The notes: generated by a model from the letters alone, not told the origin. DNA of 64,000 nt from Mycobacterium colombiense (GCF_001953985.1 NZ_MBEI01000083.1:1-64000), one strand, 5' to 3'; shown: positions 25,622 through 35,082, counted from the stretch's first letter. Translations and numbers: made by a program.

Positions 25622-26577
25622 CGCACCGATGCTGTTGGCTGCGAACGGCTCAGGTCGCTGGCCGCGTCGCGGTCGCCCATCGGGGTGGCGATCAATGTCA
25701 GCAGGGTCGCCTCCGGCCGGCAGCAGAATCGCACCGGCGCGAACGGCGAGGTGCCCATCCCGGCGGAGACGTGCAACTGCATGTTGGCGCCCCAGCGCGA
25801 CGGTCCCTTCGCGCGCGAGCGATCCAGGCCGCAGTTCGTCACCAGCGCGCCGTAGAACGGCAGGCAGACCTGACCGCCGTGGGTGTGTCCGGCCATCACC
25901 AGCTGATAGCCGTCGGCGGCGTAGCGGTCCAGGACGCGCGGCTCGGGCGAATGGGTCAGTCCCAGCCGCAGATTCGCGGCGGGACTGGCCGGGCCCGCGA
26001 TGGTTTCGTAGCGGTCGCGGTCGATGTGCGGGTCGTCCACGCCCGCGGCGGCGATGTGCAGACCGGCCACCTCGAACTCGCGCCGGGTGTGGGTGAGGTC
26101 GAGCCAGCCGCGCTCGGTGAACGCCGCCCGCAGGTCTTGCCAGGGCAGCGGTTCACCGCGCACCCGGTGCGACGGGTTGGTCACATAGTTCAGCGGGTTC
26201 TTCAGCCGCGGGCCGAAGTAGTCGTTGCTGCCGAACACGAAGACACCCGGCCGCGACAGCAGATCGCCCAGGGCCTGGATGACCGACGGCACCGCCTTGG
26301 GGTGGGCCAGGTTGTCACCGGTGTTGACCACCAGATCCGGTTCCCAGCCCGCCAGTTCGCGCAGCCACGCCTGTTTGCGGCGCTGGCCGGGAGTCATGTG
26401 GAGGTCGCTGACATGCAGCACCCGCAGCGGGGTCGAGCCCGGGGTCAGCACGGGCATCGTGATCTCGCGCAGGACGAACGCGTTGCGCTCGATGACCGCG
26501 GCATAGCCGAGGCCGGCGACGCTCGAAGCTAGGGTGGCGGCGCCGGCACGTATCAGGACGGGCAAAACATCAGCCAT
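25618..26577 (-). CDS. Metallophosphoesterase (Rv3683 orthologue)
   Basis: 319 residues. Calcineurin-like motifs: VLHVSDLHMTPGQ, VVNTGDNLA, FGSNDY (the usual GNHD is replaced by GSND), and MAGHTHGGQ near residue 240. An N-terminal hydrophobic stretch probably anchors it to the membrane. Such proteins hydrolyse phosphodiesters with two metal ions; the substrate is unknown. Lies between ponA2 and cds1 on the same strand. Confidence 0.9.
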   Translation of the reverse strand: MADVLPVLIRAGAATLASSVAGLGYAAVIERNAFVLREITMPVLTPGSTPLRVLHVSDLHMTPGQRRKQAWLRELAGWEPDLVVNTGDNLAHPKAVPSVIQALGDLLSRPGVFVFGSNDYFGPRLKNPLNYVTNPSHRVRGEPLPWQDLRAAFTERGWLDLTHTRREFEVAGLHIAAAGVDDPHIDRDRYETIAGPASPAANLRLGLTHSPEPRVLDRYAADGYQLVMAGHTHGGQVCLPFYGALVTNCGLDRSRAKGPSRWGANMQLHVSAGMGTSPFAPVRFCCRPEATLLTLIATPMGDRDAASDLSRSQPTASVR

Positions 26578-26690
26578 GCTGGCAGCCTACTGCCGGTCGG
26601 GGACTGGCAGCGTATCTCTTGGGTCACGACGCTTCGCCGTACGACGATGCGGCCCGCGAAGCGGGGTGAGGAGGAGTGCGGCAATCACGC

Positions 26691-29138
26691 CTACGGGGGC
26701 GGCTCGCCGGGCGCCGGCGGCGGCCCACCCGCCGGCGGCGGTGGCGCCAGCAGCGGAATGGTGATCGGCGGCAGGCCCGGAATCTCAACGACCTGCGAGC
26801 CGACCGGTGGCGGTGCGCCTGCCGGCGGCGGCGGCGGGGCCGGCGGGATGCCGTTGCTGACCTGGATGGTGACGATCGACCCCGGAATCGTCGCGCCGCT
26901 GGGGGTCGTCCCGACCACCTCGCCCTGCTTGGCGCTGCTGTTGACGAAGTTGTTCTGGTCGGCGACCTGGAAGCCCGCCTCCTTGATGCGCTGGCGCGCC
27001 GCGTCGATATCCAGGCCGGCGACGCTGGGCACCCGGGAGCCCGGTGAGCCGTCGACGTAGCGAGGGTCGGTGGGGGGCAACTGCACCGGCCCGAAATTGG
27101 TGGCGATCGGCTTCATCGCGGTGAACCACGTGCGCGCCGGTTCGTTACCGCCGTACAGGTCGCCCTCGCCGCAGTGGCGCAGCGGGGCGGAGCACAGATC
27201 GGTGGGGGTGGTGGAGTCGTCGTAGATGTAGTTGGCCGCCGCGTAGTGGTTGGTGAAGCCCACGAAGCCCGACGAGCGGTGCGCCTCGGTGGTGCCCGTC
27301 TTACCGGACATCGGCAGGTCCCAGCCGGCCGCGCTGGCCGAACCGGCCGCCGTGCCGCCGCCCAGCGCGTCCTTACTCATCGCGTTGGCCAGGGTGTTCG
27401 CCAGGCCGTCGGGCACCACCTGGTCGCACGTCTCGGTGGTCACCGCGACCTCGTTGCCCTTGCGGTCGACCAGCTTGTCGATCGGATTGGGCGGGCACCA
27501 CGTGCCGCCCGAGGCCAGGGTGGCCGCGACGTTGGACAGCTCCAGCGCGTTCACCTCGATCGGGCCGAGGGTGAACGAGCCGATGTTCTGCCGTTTGACG
27601 AAGTCGGCCAGGCTCTCGTTGCTGTCGGGGTTGTAGTCGCGGGCGGTGCCCGGGTCGGCGTAGGACCGCAGCCCGAGTTTGATGGCCATGTCCACCGTGC
27701 GCGTCACGCCGACCTGCTGGATCAGCTTGGCGAACGCGGTGTTGGGCGAGGTGGCCAGCGCGTCGGTGACGTTCATCGACCCGCGGTAGTTGCCGGCGTT
27801 GACCACGCACCAGTTGTCCTTCGGGCAGCCCTTGGCCCCACCGCTACCCATGCCCTTGGCCTGGAAGCGGCCCGGCACCTCGAGGGTGGCGTTGGTGCCC
27901 ATGCCCATGTCCAGGGCCGCGGCCGTGGTGAAGATCTTGAACACGGATCCCGCGCCGTCGCCGACCAGCGAGAAGGGCTGCGGGCGCATGGTCTGGCCGG
28001 CGTCGACGTCGAGCCCGTAGGTGCGGTTGCTGGCCATGGCCATCACCTTGTGCGACGTCTTGCCCGGCTGGATCACGCTCATCACGCTCGAAATGCCCGG
28101 CAGCGTCGGGCTGGCGAACTTGTCGATGGCCGCCTTGACCGGGATCTGCACGTCCGGGTCCAGCGTCGTCTTGATCAGGTAGCCACCCCGGGCGACCTGT
28201 TCCTTACTGATGCCGGCCCGGGACAGGTACTCCTGGACGTAGTCGCAGAAGAACGCGCGGTCGCCCGCCGCGATGCAACCGCGGGGCAGCTCGTTGGGCT
28301 GCGGCAGGATGCCCAGCGGCGCGGCCTTGGCGGCGCGCAGCGCCTCCTCCTCCTGCGGGATGTTCTCGATCATGGTGTCCAGCACCAAGTTTCGCCGTGC
28401 CAGCGCGCCGTCGGGGTTGATGTACGGGTTGAGCGCACTGGTCGACTGCACCATGCCCGCCAGCAGCGCCGCCTGCTGCCAGTTCAGGTCGGACGCGTTG
28501 ATGCCGAAGTAGGTCTGGGCGGCGTCCTGCACACCGAACGAGCCGTTGCCGAACGAGACCAGGTTCAGATACCGGGTCAGAATCTCGGGCTTGGTGAAGG
28601 TCTTGTCCAGCGTCAGCGCCATGCGGATCTCGCGCAGCTTGCGGGCGGGAGTGGTTTCCACCGCCGCGCGCTTCTCGGCGTCGGTCTTCGCGGTGACAAG
28701 CAGTTGGTAGTTCTTGATGTACTGCTGCTCGATGGTCGAACCGCCGCGGGTGTCGACGTCGCCGCGGGCATAGCCGGCCAGACCGGTCAGGGTGCCTTTC
28801 CAGTCCACCCCGTTGTGGTCGGCGAACCGCTTGTCCTCGATGGAGACGATCGCCAGCTTCATCGTGTTGGCGATCTTGTCGGTGGGCACCTCGAACCGGC
28901 GCTGCGAATACAGCCAGGCGATCGTGTTGCCCTTGGCGTCGACCATCGTCGAGACGGCCGGTACCTCGCCCTCGAGAAGCTGAGCCGAGCCGTTGGCGAC
29001 CACTTCCGACGCCCGATTGGACACCAGTCCTATTCCGCCGGCGAAGGGGAACAGCAGAGCCGTGGCGACGACGCTGGCCAACAAACAGAGCCCCGCAAGC
29101 TTGAGGATCGTGAGTGCGGCCGGGGGGCGGTCTGACAT
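26691..29138 (-). CDS. ponA2: Bifunctional penicillin-binding protein PonA2 (class A)
   Basis: 815 residues: short cytoplasmic tail, one membrane helix (LAGLCLLASVVATALLF), glycosyltransferase domain with SIEDKRFADHNGVD and GGSTIEQQYIKN (about 95-270), transpeptidase domain with SVFK (active Ser), then SGKTGTTEAH, one PASTA domain (VPSVAGLDIDAARQRIKEAG) and a Pro-rich tail of PPPP/APPPVG repeats. It polymerises and cross-links peptidoglycan at the outer face of the membrane. PonA2 is linked in mycobacteria to survival in stationary phase and stress. Divergent from whiB4. Confidence 0.96.
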   Translation of the reverse strand: MSDRPPAALTILKLAGLCLLASVVATALLFPFAGGIGLVSNRASEVVANGSAQLLEGEVPAVSTMVDAKGNTIAWLYSQRRFEVPTDKIANTMKLAIVSIEDKRFADHNGVDWKGTLTGLAGYARGDVDTRGGSTIEQQYIKNYQLLVTAKTDAEKRAAVETTPARKLREIRMALTLDKTFTKPEILTRYLNLVSFGNGSFGVQDAAQTYFGINASDLNWQQAALLAGMVQSTSALNPYINPDGALARRNLVLDTMIENIPQEEEALRAAKAAPLGILPQPNELPRGCIAAGDRAFFCDYVQEYLSRAGISKEQVARGGYLIKTTLDPDVQIPVKAAIDKFASPTLPGISSVMSVIQPGKTSHKVMAMASNRTYGLDVDAGQTMRPQPFSLVGDGAGSVFKIFTTAAALDMGMGTNATLEVPGRFQAKGMGSGGAKGCPKDNWCVVNAGNYRGSMNVTDALATSPNTAFAKLIQQVGVTRTVDMAIKLGLRSYADPGTARDYNPDSNESLADFVKRQNIGSFTLGPIEVNALELSNVAATLASGGTWCPPNPIDKLVDRKGNEVAVTTETCDQVVPDGLANTLANAMSKDALGGGTAAGSASAAGWDLPMSGKTGTTEAHRSSGFVGFTNHYAAANYIYDDSTTPTDLCSAPLRHCGEGDLYGGNEPARTWFTAMKPIATNFGPVQLPPTDPRYVDGSPGSRVPSVAGLDIDAARQRIKEAGFQVADQNNFVNSSAKQGEVVGTTPSGATIPGSIVTIQVSNGIPPAPPPPPAGAPPPVGSQVVEIPGLPPITIPLLAPPPPAGGPPPAPGEPPP

Positions 29139-29491
29139 GGGTACTACAGTAGCGGCCCCCAGTCACGCCGCCACGCTGCGCATTCTCCCAAAAATTTCGT
29201 CATCTCAAGACCGGCGCCGACGGGCGCGGATTTGGAATTGCGTCACAGGTCAGACGGGCAACGGGGTGTCCAAGATCACTTCTTCGGCGATCGTTTGGTA
29301 CGAGCCTGGACGCTCGTCCCAAAAAAAGCGTTATCGGACTGTTGCGCAATTGGCACCTGACCACCTAACTTAGACACACGGTGAGATTCAGGTAACACCG
29401 AAGTACACAGTGTGGCGTAGATCGCGAGACGGGATCTGCACCCCAAGGAGGGCGGCCGTGACGGGCGGCCGGTAGGGAAAGGGAACAGTTC
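29139..29491. other. Divergent ponA2-whiB4 intergenic region
   Basis: 353 bases without a gene. A probable whiB4 promoter is TTGCGC (29342-29347), 18 bases, TAACTT (29366-29371), giving a leader of about 115 bases. The leader holds a direct repeat of GGGCGGCC (two copies 13 bases apart) close to the GTG. An A-rich run AAAAAAA lies near 29320-29326. No clear ponA2 promoter was identified. Confidence 0.5.
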
Positions 29492-29842
29492 GTGTCACCA
29501 ATACGGCCGGCGGCGCGTAGGACAAACATTGCAGCCGCACAAGGGGTACTCCGCAGTGTCGATGCCGAAGAGCGGATCGCGTGGGTCTCGAAGGCGCTAT
29601 GCCGGACCACCGATCCCGACGAACTGTTTGTCCGCGGCGCCGCCCAGCGTAAGGCGGCAGTGATCTGCAGACATTGCCCGGTGATGCAGGAATGCGGGGC
29701 AGACGCGCTGGACAACAAGGTCGAGTTCGGCGTCTGGGGCGGCATGACCGAGCGGCAGCGCCGTGCCCTGCTCAAGCAGCACCCCGAGGTGGTTTCCTGG
29801 GCGGACTTCTTCGACAAGAGGCGGACCCGCAGCGTCGGCTGA
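29492..29842 (+). CDS. whiB4: WhiB4 iron-sulfur redox regulator
   Basis: 116 residues from a GTG preceded by GGGAAAGGG. Four cysteines (Cys37, 59, 62, 68; C...CRHCPVMQEC) bind a 4Fe-4S cluster, and GVWGGMTERQRR is the WhiB turn motif preceding a basic DNA-binding tail. WhiB4 is an oxygen- and NO-sensitive regulator of antioxidant genes in M. tuberculosis. It is divergent from ponA2, as in that genome. Confidence 0.95.
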   Translation: MSPIRPAARRTNIAAAQGVLRSVDAEERIAWVSKALCRTTDPDELFVRGAAQRKAAVICRHCPVMQECGADALDNKVEFGVWGGMTERQRRALLKQHPEVVSWADFFDKRRTRSVG

Positions 29843-29955
29843 CCCTTCGCCCCGCTGACGGGTCACGCCACCGTGGACCGTAGGCCTGCCCGGGACCCGT
29901 CGTTCGTGATTACGTTTCTGTTACGGCTGGCCGGCGCCGCGGAGTTGGAAGTGAT

Positions 29956-31113
29956 TCAGCGGGCGGTCGCCCGGGCCGCATCGTCACCGACCGACGTGAT
30001 CTGATCGGCCAGCGCGCGCAGCGCCTCCAGATCCGAGACATCAAACGGCAGCGACGGAACGCCGATGACCGGCACGTGCGGATTGGCGCCGGTGAACCGG
30101 GAAAGCAACCTGATCTCCCGCTTGGCGGTCTGCGCCCGGTCGGCGTGAATCTTCAGCACCGCCGAGGCCAGCGACGCCGCCTCGGAGTCGGCGTCGTGGT
30201 CCAGCATTTCGCTGCCGTCGATCGCCCGCTCCGCCGGCAGGGAGCACAACGGCGGATGGGTGCGGTTGAGGACCAGCCCGGCGAGCGGCATCCCTTCCTG
30301 CGACAGCCGGTCGACGAAGAAGGCCGCCTCGCGCAGCGCGTCCGGCTCAGCCGCCGACACCACAACGAACTGCGTCCCACGCCTTTTCAGCAGCGCGTAC
30401 GTGCGATCGGCCTTCTCCCGGAAGCCGCCGAAGGTGGCGTCCAGCGACTGCACGAACGCCGCGGCATCGCCCAGCATCTGTGAACCCAGGATGGTGGACA
30501 TCGCCTTCATCGCCAAACCCATTGCGCCGGTGACCAACCGCCCGATGCCCCGGCCCGGCGCCAGCAGCAGCCGCCACAGCCGGCTGTCCATGAAGCTGCC
30601 CAGCCGTTTGGGCGCGTCCAGGAAGTCCAGCGCGTTGCGCGACGGCGGGGTATCGACCACCACCAGGTCCCAGCGATCCTCGGCCAGCAGCTGGCCCAGC
30701 TTCTCCATCGCCATGTACTCCTGCGTGCCGGCCAGTGAGCTGGCGACCGTTTGATAGAACTGGTTATCCAGAATCGCTTGTGCCCGACCGGGTCCGGAGT
30801 ACTGGATCACCATCTCGTCGAAGGTGCGCCGCATGTCGAGCATCATCGCGTGCAGCTCGCCGGGAACCTCCGCCGCCAGCGGGACCCGCTGCGGAGTGTT
30901 GCCGAGATCGCTGACCCCCAGCGCCTGCGCGAGCCGTTTGGCCGGATCGATCGTCAACACGCAGACGTTGCGTCCGTACTCGGCGGCGCGCAGCGCGATC
31001 GCGGCCGCGGTGGTGGTCTTGCCCACCCCACCCGCGCCACAGCACACCACCACGCGGTTGGTGGTGTCGGCCAGGATGGCCGCCATATCAAGCCGTTCAG
31101 GCGTAGTGCTCAT
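29956..31113 (-). CDS. bagB: ArsA/GET3-type ATPase, second subunit (Rv3680 type)
   Basis: 385 residues. Deviant Walker A CCGAGGVGKTTTAAA near residue 25, switch I DPAKRLAQALG, and VVDTPPSRNALDFL (switch II): an ArsA-like anion-transporting ATPase. The M. tuberculosis pair Rv3679/Rv3680 (BagA/BagB) forms a heteromeric ATPase linked to glycerol use and electrophile tolerance. Its start overlaps the end of the partner gene by 4 bases, and it has no tail-anchored client nearby. Confidence 0.9.
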   Translation of the reverse strand: MSTTPERLDMAAILADTTNRVVVCCGAGGVGKTTTAAAIALRAAEYGRNVCVLTIDPAKRLAQALGVSDLGNTPQRVPLAAEVPGELHAMMLDMRRTFDEMVIQYSGPGRAQAILDNQFYQTVASSLAGTQEYMAMEKLGQLLAEDRWDLVVVDTPPSRNALDFLDAPKRLGSFMDSRLWRLLLAPGRGIGRLVTGAMGLAMKAMSTILGSQMLGDAAAFVQSLDATFGGFREKADRTYALLKRRGTQFVVVSAAEPDALREAAFFVDRLSQEGMPLAGLVLNRTHPPLCSLPAERAIDGSEMLDHDADSEAASLASAVLKIHADRAQTAKREIRLLSRFTGANPHVPVIGVPSLPFDVSDLEALRALADQITSVGDDAARATAR

Positions 31114-32129
31114 CGAACCCCCTGCTGTGCAAGCGATTCCGATAGCTCGTAGAGGCTACCGAGGTCGACCCCGTCGGAAATGGCGGGTAATTCCAGTCGG
31201 GCCACCTTCAGCGCATCGAGCTGTTGCGCGATCTCGGCGCGCGTAGCGACGACGGTCGCATGCTCGATGGTCTCCGTCAGCAGGCCCGCGAAGTCTTTGT
31301 CGTTCAAGCTGATTCCGGACTTTTCCAATCCGGCCCGCACCGAGTCCGCGTCGACGTCCCCCTCGGCTGCCTTCGCCAGATCGGCCGGCTGCAAGTACGT
31401 GGGGATGTTGCGGTTGACGATCACGCTGCCGATCGGCAGCTTCATCTCCGCGAGCTCCTCGATGGCTTCCAGCGTCTCCTGAACCGGCAACGCCTCCAGC
31501 AAGGTGACTAAGTGAATGGCCGTCTGATCGGAGTGCAGTAGCTTGACCACGCCGTCGGCCTGCGAATGCACCGGTCCGCCCTTGGCCAGATCCGACACCG
31601 CCTTGGTGACATCCAGGAAGCGCGCGATCCGTCCGGTCGGCGGGGCGTCGACGACGATCGCGTCATAAACCGGGAGCCGATTCTTGTCGACCCGGATCAC
31701 CGTCTCCTTGATCTTGCCGGTCAACAGCACGTCGCGCAGACCCGGCGCGATCGTCGTCGCGAACTCGATCGCGCCGATGCGGCGCATCGCGCGGCCCGCG
31801 ATGCCCAGGTTGTAGAACATGTCGAGGTATTCGAGGAACGCGGCCTCGATGTCGATCGCCAGGGCGTTGACCTGACCGCCGCGTTCGGCGGTCGCGATCT
31901 TCACCTCCTGATACGGCAGGGGCGGGACGTCGAAGAGTTGCGCAATCCCTTGGCGGCCCTCGACTTCCACGAGCAGCACCTTGCGGCCCCCGGCGGCCAG
32001 GGTCAGCGCCAGCGCGGCCGCGATGGTGGACTTGCCCGTGCCGCCCTTGCCGGTCACGAAATGTAAACGGGCCTTCGTCAAGCGCGCAGGCCAGCCGACG
32101 GCAGCTCCGCCGCCCGATGTGGTTGCCAC
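31110..32129 (-). CDS. bagA: ArsA/GET3-type ATPase, first subunit (Rv3679 type)
   Basis: 339 residues. Walker A VTGKGGTGKSTIAAALA near residue 25, LLVEVEGRQG, and VVDAPPTGRIARFLD. Partner of the downstream ATPase, with ATGA overlap; the two homologues differ in length and probably form a heterodimer or larger complex, as known for the M. tuberculosis pair. Divergent from the Rv3678A-type small gene, 70 bases away. Confidence 0.9.
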   Translation of the reverse strand: MATTSGGGAAVGWPARLTKARLHFVTGKGGTGKSTIAAALALTLAAGGRKVLLVEVEGRQGIAQLFDVPPLPYQEVKIATAERGGQVNALAIDIEAAFLEYLDMFYNLGIAGRAMRRIGAIEFATTIAPGLRDVLLTGKIKETVIRVDKNRLPVYDAIVVDAPPTGRIARFLDVTKAVSDLAKGGPVHSQADGVVKLLHSDQTAIHLVTLLEALPVQETLEAIEELAEMKLPIGSVIVNRNIPTYLQPADLAKAAEGDVDADSVRAGLEKSGISLNDKDFAGLLTETIEHATVVATRAEIAQQLDALKVARLELPAISDGVDLGSLYELSESLAQQGVR

Positions 32130-32199
32130 CTTCGCATGCTAGCCCGACGGGCCCTTGGGCTGGCCGGAGCGGTTCAGCTGCGACCGATAAGCTCGCGGC

Positions 32200-32361
32200 A
32201 TGAGCCAACCCACCGCATGGGAGTACGTCACGGTTCCGCTGCTGACGCATGCCACCAAACAGATCCTCGACCAGTGGGGTGCCGACGGCTGGGAGCTGGT
32301 GTCGGTGCTGCAGGGGCCGACCGGTGAGCAGCACGTCGCGTATCTGAAGCGCCCCAAGTAA
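32200..32361 (+). CDS. DUF4177-like small protein (Rv3678A type)
   Basis: 53 residues: WEYVTVPLLTHATKQILDQW, then GADGWELVSVLQGP and YLKRPK. The WEY...GADGWELV pattern is that of short DUF4177 proteins. Function unknown. First gene of the set running to the MBL-fold hydrolase, 10 bases before the RidA gene. Confidence 0.85.
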   Translation: MSQPTAWEYVTVPLLTHATKQILDQWGADGWELVSVLQGPTGEQHVAYLKRPK

Positions 32362-32371
32362 GGGTCGGTCG

Positions 32372-32827
32372 ATGAGTGCTTCGGCCCGTCTACGGCAGCT
32401 CGGCCTCGCGCTGCCGGAGGTGGTTGCGCCGCTGGCCTCCTACGTGCCGGCGGTGCGCACCGGAAGCCTGGTCTACACCGCGGGCCAGCTCCCGATGCAG
32501 GACGGCAAGCTGTTGGCCACCGGCAAGGTCGGCGCCGGCGTCAGCCCGGATGAGGGCAAGGCGATGGCGCGGATCTGTGCGCTCAACGCGCTGGCCGCCG
32601 TCAACTCGCTGGTGGGCATCGACGAGGTGGCCCGGGTGGTCAAGGTGGTCGGATTCGTCGCCTCGGCCCCCGGATTCAACGGCCAGCCCAGCGTCATCAA
32701 CGGGGCCTCCGACCTGCTCGCCGAGGTGTTCGGCGAGCGGGGCGCGCATGCGCGCTCGGCGGTCGGCGTCTCCGAGCTGCCACTGGATGCGCCGGTGGAA
32801 GTGGAGCTGATCGTCGAGGTCGGCTGA
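32372..32827 (+). CDS. RidA/YjgF family enamine deaminase (Rv3678c type)
   Basis: 151 residues, a little longer than standard RidA. LVYTAGQLPMQDGKLLATG, NALAAVNSLVG and RSAVGVSELPLDAPVEVEL are the family signature; the Arg of ARSAVGV is the substrate-carboxylate ligand. RidA enzymes hydrolyse reactive enamine/imine intermediates of PLP enzymes. Downstream gene starts 4 bases after its stop. Confidence 0.92.
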   Translation: MSASARLRQLGLALPEVVAPLASYVPAVRTGSLVYTAGQLPMQDGKLLATGKVGAGVSPDEGKAMARICALNALAAVNSLVGIDEVARVVKVVGFVASAPGFNGQPSVINGASDLLAEVFGERGAHARSAVGVSELPLDAPVEVELIVEVG

Positions 32828-32831
32828 CGCC

Positions 32832-33635
32832 ATGACCCAGGCCGCCGAGCCGCTGACCCATCCCGCGTACGCCAAGTTGCGGCCGGTCACCGAGACCGCG
32901 TCGGTACTGCTGGCCGATAACCCCGGGCTGCTCACACTCGAGGGCACCAACACCTGGGTGCTGCGCGGCCCGGGCAGCGAGCGGCTGGTGATCGTGGATC
33001 CCGGACCCGACGACGACGAGCACATCGCGCGGGTGGCCGCGCTCGGCCGGATCGCCCTGGTCCTCATCAGCCACCGGCACAGCGATCACACCGACGGCAT
33101 CGACAAGCTGGTCGAGCGGACGGGCGCGACCGTCCGCTCGGCGGGCAGCGGTTTTCTGCGTGGCCTCGGCGGCGAGCTGACCGACGGCGAGGTGATCGAC
33201 GCCGCGGGCCTCAAGATCAAGGTCATGGCGACCCCGGGCCACACCGCCGATTCGCTGTCCTTCCTGCTGGACGACGCCGTGTTGACCGCCGACACCGTCC
33301 TGGGCCGCGGCACGGCCGTCCTCGACAAGGAGGACGGCAGCCTGACGGACTACCTGGAATCGCTCCGGCGGCTGCGCGGCCTGGGCCGGCGGACGGTGCT
33401 GCCCGGCCACGGCCCGGACCTGACCGATCTGGAAAGCGTCGCGCAGGGCTATCTCGAGCACCGGCGGGAGCGACTGGATCAGGTACGGTCGGCGGTGCGG
33501 GAGCTGGGGGAGGACGCCAGCGCCCGCCGGATCGTCGAACATGTCTATGTCGATGTCGACGAGAAGCTGTGGGACGCCGCGGAGTGGTCGGTGCAGGTGC
33601 AGCTGAATCACCTGCGCTCGGAGCCATCGGCGTAA
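32832..33635 (+). CDS. Metallo-beta-lactamase fold hydrolase (Rv3677c type)
   Basis: 267 residues. The zinc motif HRHSDHTDG, followed by TPGHTADS and LPGHGPDL, marks the glyoxalase II/LACTB2-like group of MBL hydrolases; a C-terminal winged-helix-like region contains RRIVEHVYVDVDEKLWDAAEW as in LACTB2. LACTB2 relatives act on RNA or thioesters; the substrate here is unknown. Last gene before a palindromic terminator. Confidence 0.9.
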   Translation: MTQAAEPLTHPAYAKLRPVTETASVLLADNPGLLTLEGTNTWVLRGPGSERLVIVDPGPDDDEHIARVAALGRIALVLISHRHSDHTDGIDKLVERTGATVRSAGSGFLRGLGGELTDGEVIDAAGLKIKVMATPGHTADSLSFLLDDAVLTADTVLGRGTAVLDKEDGSLTDYLESLRRLRGLGRRTVLPGHGPDLTDLESVAQGYLEHRRERLDQVRSAVRELGEDASARRIVEHVYVDVDEKLWDAAEWSVQVQLNHLRSEPSA

Positions 33636-33702
33636 CTGCGTCGCACAAGTCACTAGCGCCCCATGAGTCCCGGGTCTGGAGGGACAGAGTGCTTCTCAAA
33701 TG

Positions 33703-33729
33703 CGCTAGCGCCGGCGCTAGCGTGTTTTG
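33703..33729 (+). terminator. Intrinsic terminator, 20-bp perfect palindrome
   Basis: CGCTAGCGCCGGCGCTAGCG at 33703-33722 is a perfect palindrome followed by TGTTTT. It ends the 32200-33635 operon and, being symmetrical, may also act on the opposite strand. Confidence 0.7.
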
Positions 33730-33798
33730 AAGTCGCCTCATGCATGCCACGGTGGTGCTCATGTGACTGGTGTGGCAAAGGGCGGCCGGTTGCGCGCG

Positions 33799-33920
33799 CT
33801 TACCTCGCTCGGTGTTTGATGCTCGCTCGGTTGCGCCCGCGCTTCGCGCGCGCTTACCTCGCTCGGTGTTTGATGCTCGCTCGGTTGCGCCCGCGCTTCG
33901 CGCGCGCTTACCTCGCTCGG
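33799..33920. repeat. 54-bp tandem repeat next to crp (candidate VNTR)
   Basis: CTTACCTCGCTCGG begins at 33799, 33853 and 33907, exactly 54 bases apart; the two full units (33799-33906) appear identical and the third is partial. On the minus strand each unit contains the last codons and TAA of crp, so the repeat probably arose by duplication of the crp 3' end. Nested within it are several GCTCG and GCGCGC motifs. Confidence 0.9.
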
Positions 33921-34582
33921 CGGGCCAGCCGCTCGGAGTCCGAGATCAGCACGCTCTTGCCCTCCAGGCGGATCCAGCCGCGGTGGGCGAAGTCGGCCAG
34001 CGCCTTGTTCACCGTCTCCCGGGACGCCCCGACCAGCTGCGCGATCTCTTCCTGCGTCAGGTCGTGGGTGACCCGCATGGCGCCGCCCTCCTGGGTGCCG
34101 AACCGCTGCGCGAGCTGCAGCAGCTGCTTGGCCACCCGGCCGGGCACGTCGGTGAAGATCAGGTCGGCCAGGTTGTTGTTGGTGCGGCGCAGCCGTCGGG
34201 CCAGCACCCGCAACAACTGCTCGGCGATCTCGGGACGATCGGCGATCCACGCGCGCAGCGCGTCACGGTCCATCGACACCGCGCGCACCTCAGTGATGGT
34301 GGTGGCGCTGGACGTTCGCGGACCCGGGTCGAAGATCGACAGCTCGCCGAACATGTCCGACGGGCCCATGATCGTCAGCAGGTTCTCGCGTCCGTCGGGC
34401 GAGCGGCGACCGATCTTCACCTTCCCCGAGACGATGATGTACAGCCGATCACCGGGTTCCCCCTCGGCGAAGACCGTGTGTCCGCGGGGGAAGTCGACGG
34501 GTTGCAGCTGCTTGGTCAGCGCTGTGACTGCGCCGGGTTCAACCCCTTGGAAGATTCCTGCCCTTGCCAGGATCTCGTCCAC
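33908..34582 (-). CDS. crp: cAMP receptor protein Crp (Rv3676 type)
   Basis: 224 residues: cyclic-nucleotide domain (about 1-120; FGELSIFDPGPRTSSATTI is the phosphate-binding cassette) and a C-terminal helix-turn-helix, TQEEIAQLVGASRETVNKAL (about 175-195). The cAMP-responsive global regulator of mycobacteria, matching the M. tuberculosis protein in length. The TAA stop lies at the edge of the 54-bp tandem repeat. A T/A-rich stretch (CCCAAAAAATTAATGTG, about 34600-34616) lies upstream. Confidence 0.95.
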   Translation of the reverse strand: MDEILARAGIFQGVEPGAVTALTKQLQPVDFPRGHTVFAEGEPGDRLYIIVSGKVKIGRRSPDGRENLLTIMGPSDMFGELSIFDPGPRTSSATTITEVRAVSMDRDALRAWIADRPEIAEQLLRVLARRLRRTNNNLADLIFTDVPGRVAKQLLQLAQRFGTQEGGAMRVTHDLTQEEIAQLVGASRETVNKALADFAHRGWIRLEGKSVLISDSERLARRAR

Positions 34583-34686
34583 GTTGCCTCTTCAACTTTC
34601 CCAAAAAATTAATGTGATACGGGCAGGCTAACCCCTTGCTCGCGTGACGAGTCTAGAGGAACGCCGTTGTGTCCAACGTGCCAACG

Positions 34687-35082
34687 CTACACACGATTGG
34701 CGTGTCGAGGTGCCCTAAACTGCGGATTGACGTGCGAATGGCCGTGGATCCGGGTCGGCAAGGTCATCTCGTTGCGGTCGACGAAGCTGACGGCGAACGA
34801 CGGCGCGGCGTGACGCGGCCCCCCGCCGCGGCCGTCGGCCGGGGCCTCGGACAGCTGCGCGAGCTCGCGCCGATGCAGGTATTCCAACGCCTCGGGCATG
34901 CCCTCGGAGGCCAGCGTGTGCATGTCCACGCCGCCGGCACGTTCCAGGAATTCGTCGACGTCGGCCACCGCCAAGGCGCCAGGGGCGAGCTCGGACTCGA
35001 GCCGCCCGAGACCCAGCGCCGCCAGCATCAGCAGCGCCGGAATACCGGCCACCAGCAACCACGACACACGAAGAGTAAACAT
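34687..35082 (-). CDS. Membrane-anchored protein (Rv3675 type)
   Basis: 131 residues. One N-terminal hydrophobic helix (LLVAGIPALLMLAALGLG) then a hydrophilic domain with VADVDEFLERAGGVDMHTLASEG and a His-rich tail (RIHGHSHVNPQFRAPRH). Orthologous by position to Rv3675, between crp and nth. No function known. Its stop is near TACACAC at 34690. Confidence 0.82.
   Translation of the reverse strand: MFTLRVSWLLVAGIPALLMLAALGLGRLESELAPGALAVADVDEFLERAGGVDMHTLASEGMPEALEYLHRRELAQLSEAPADGRGGGPRHAAPSFAVSFVDRNEMTLPTRIHGHSHVNPQFRAPRHANRV

Noticed and set aside
33799..33920. A CRISPR array at the crp repeats.
   Set aside because: The units are directly adjacent with no unique spacers, and no cas genes are near; it is a tandem repeat.
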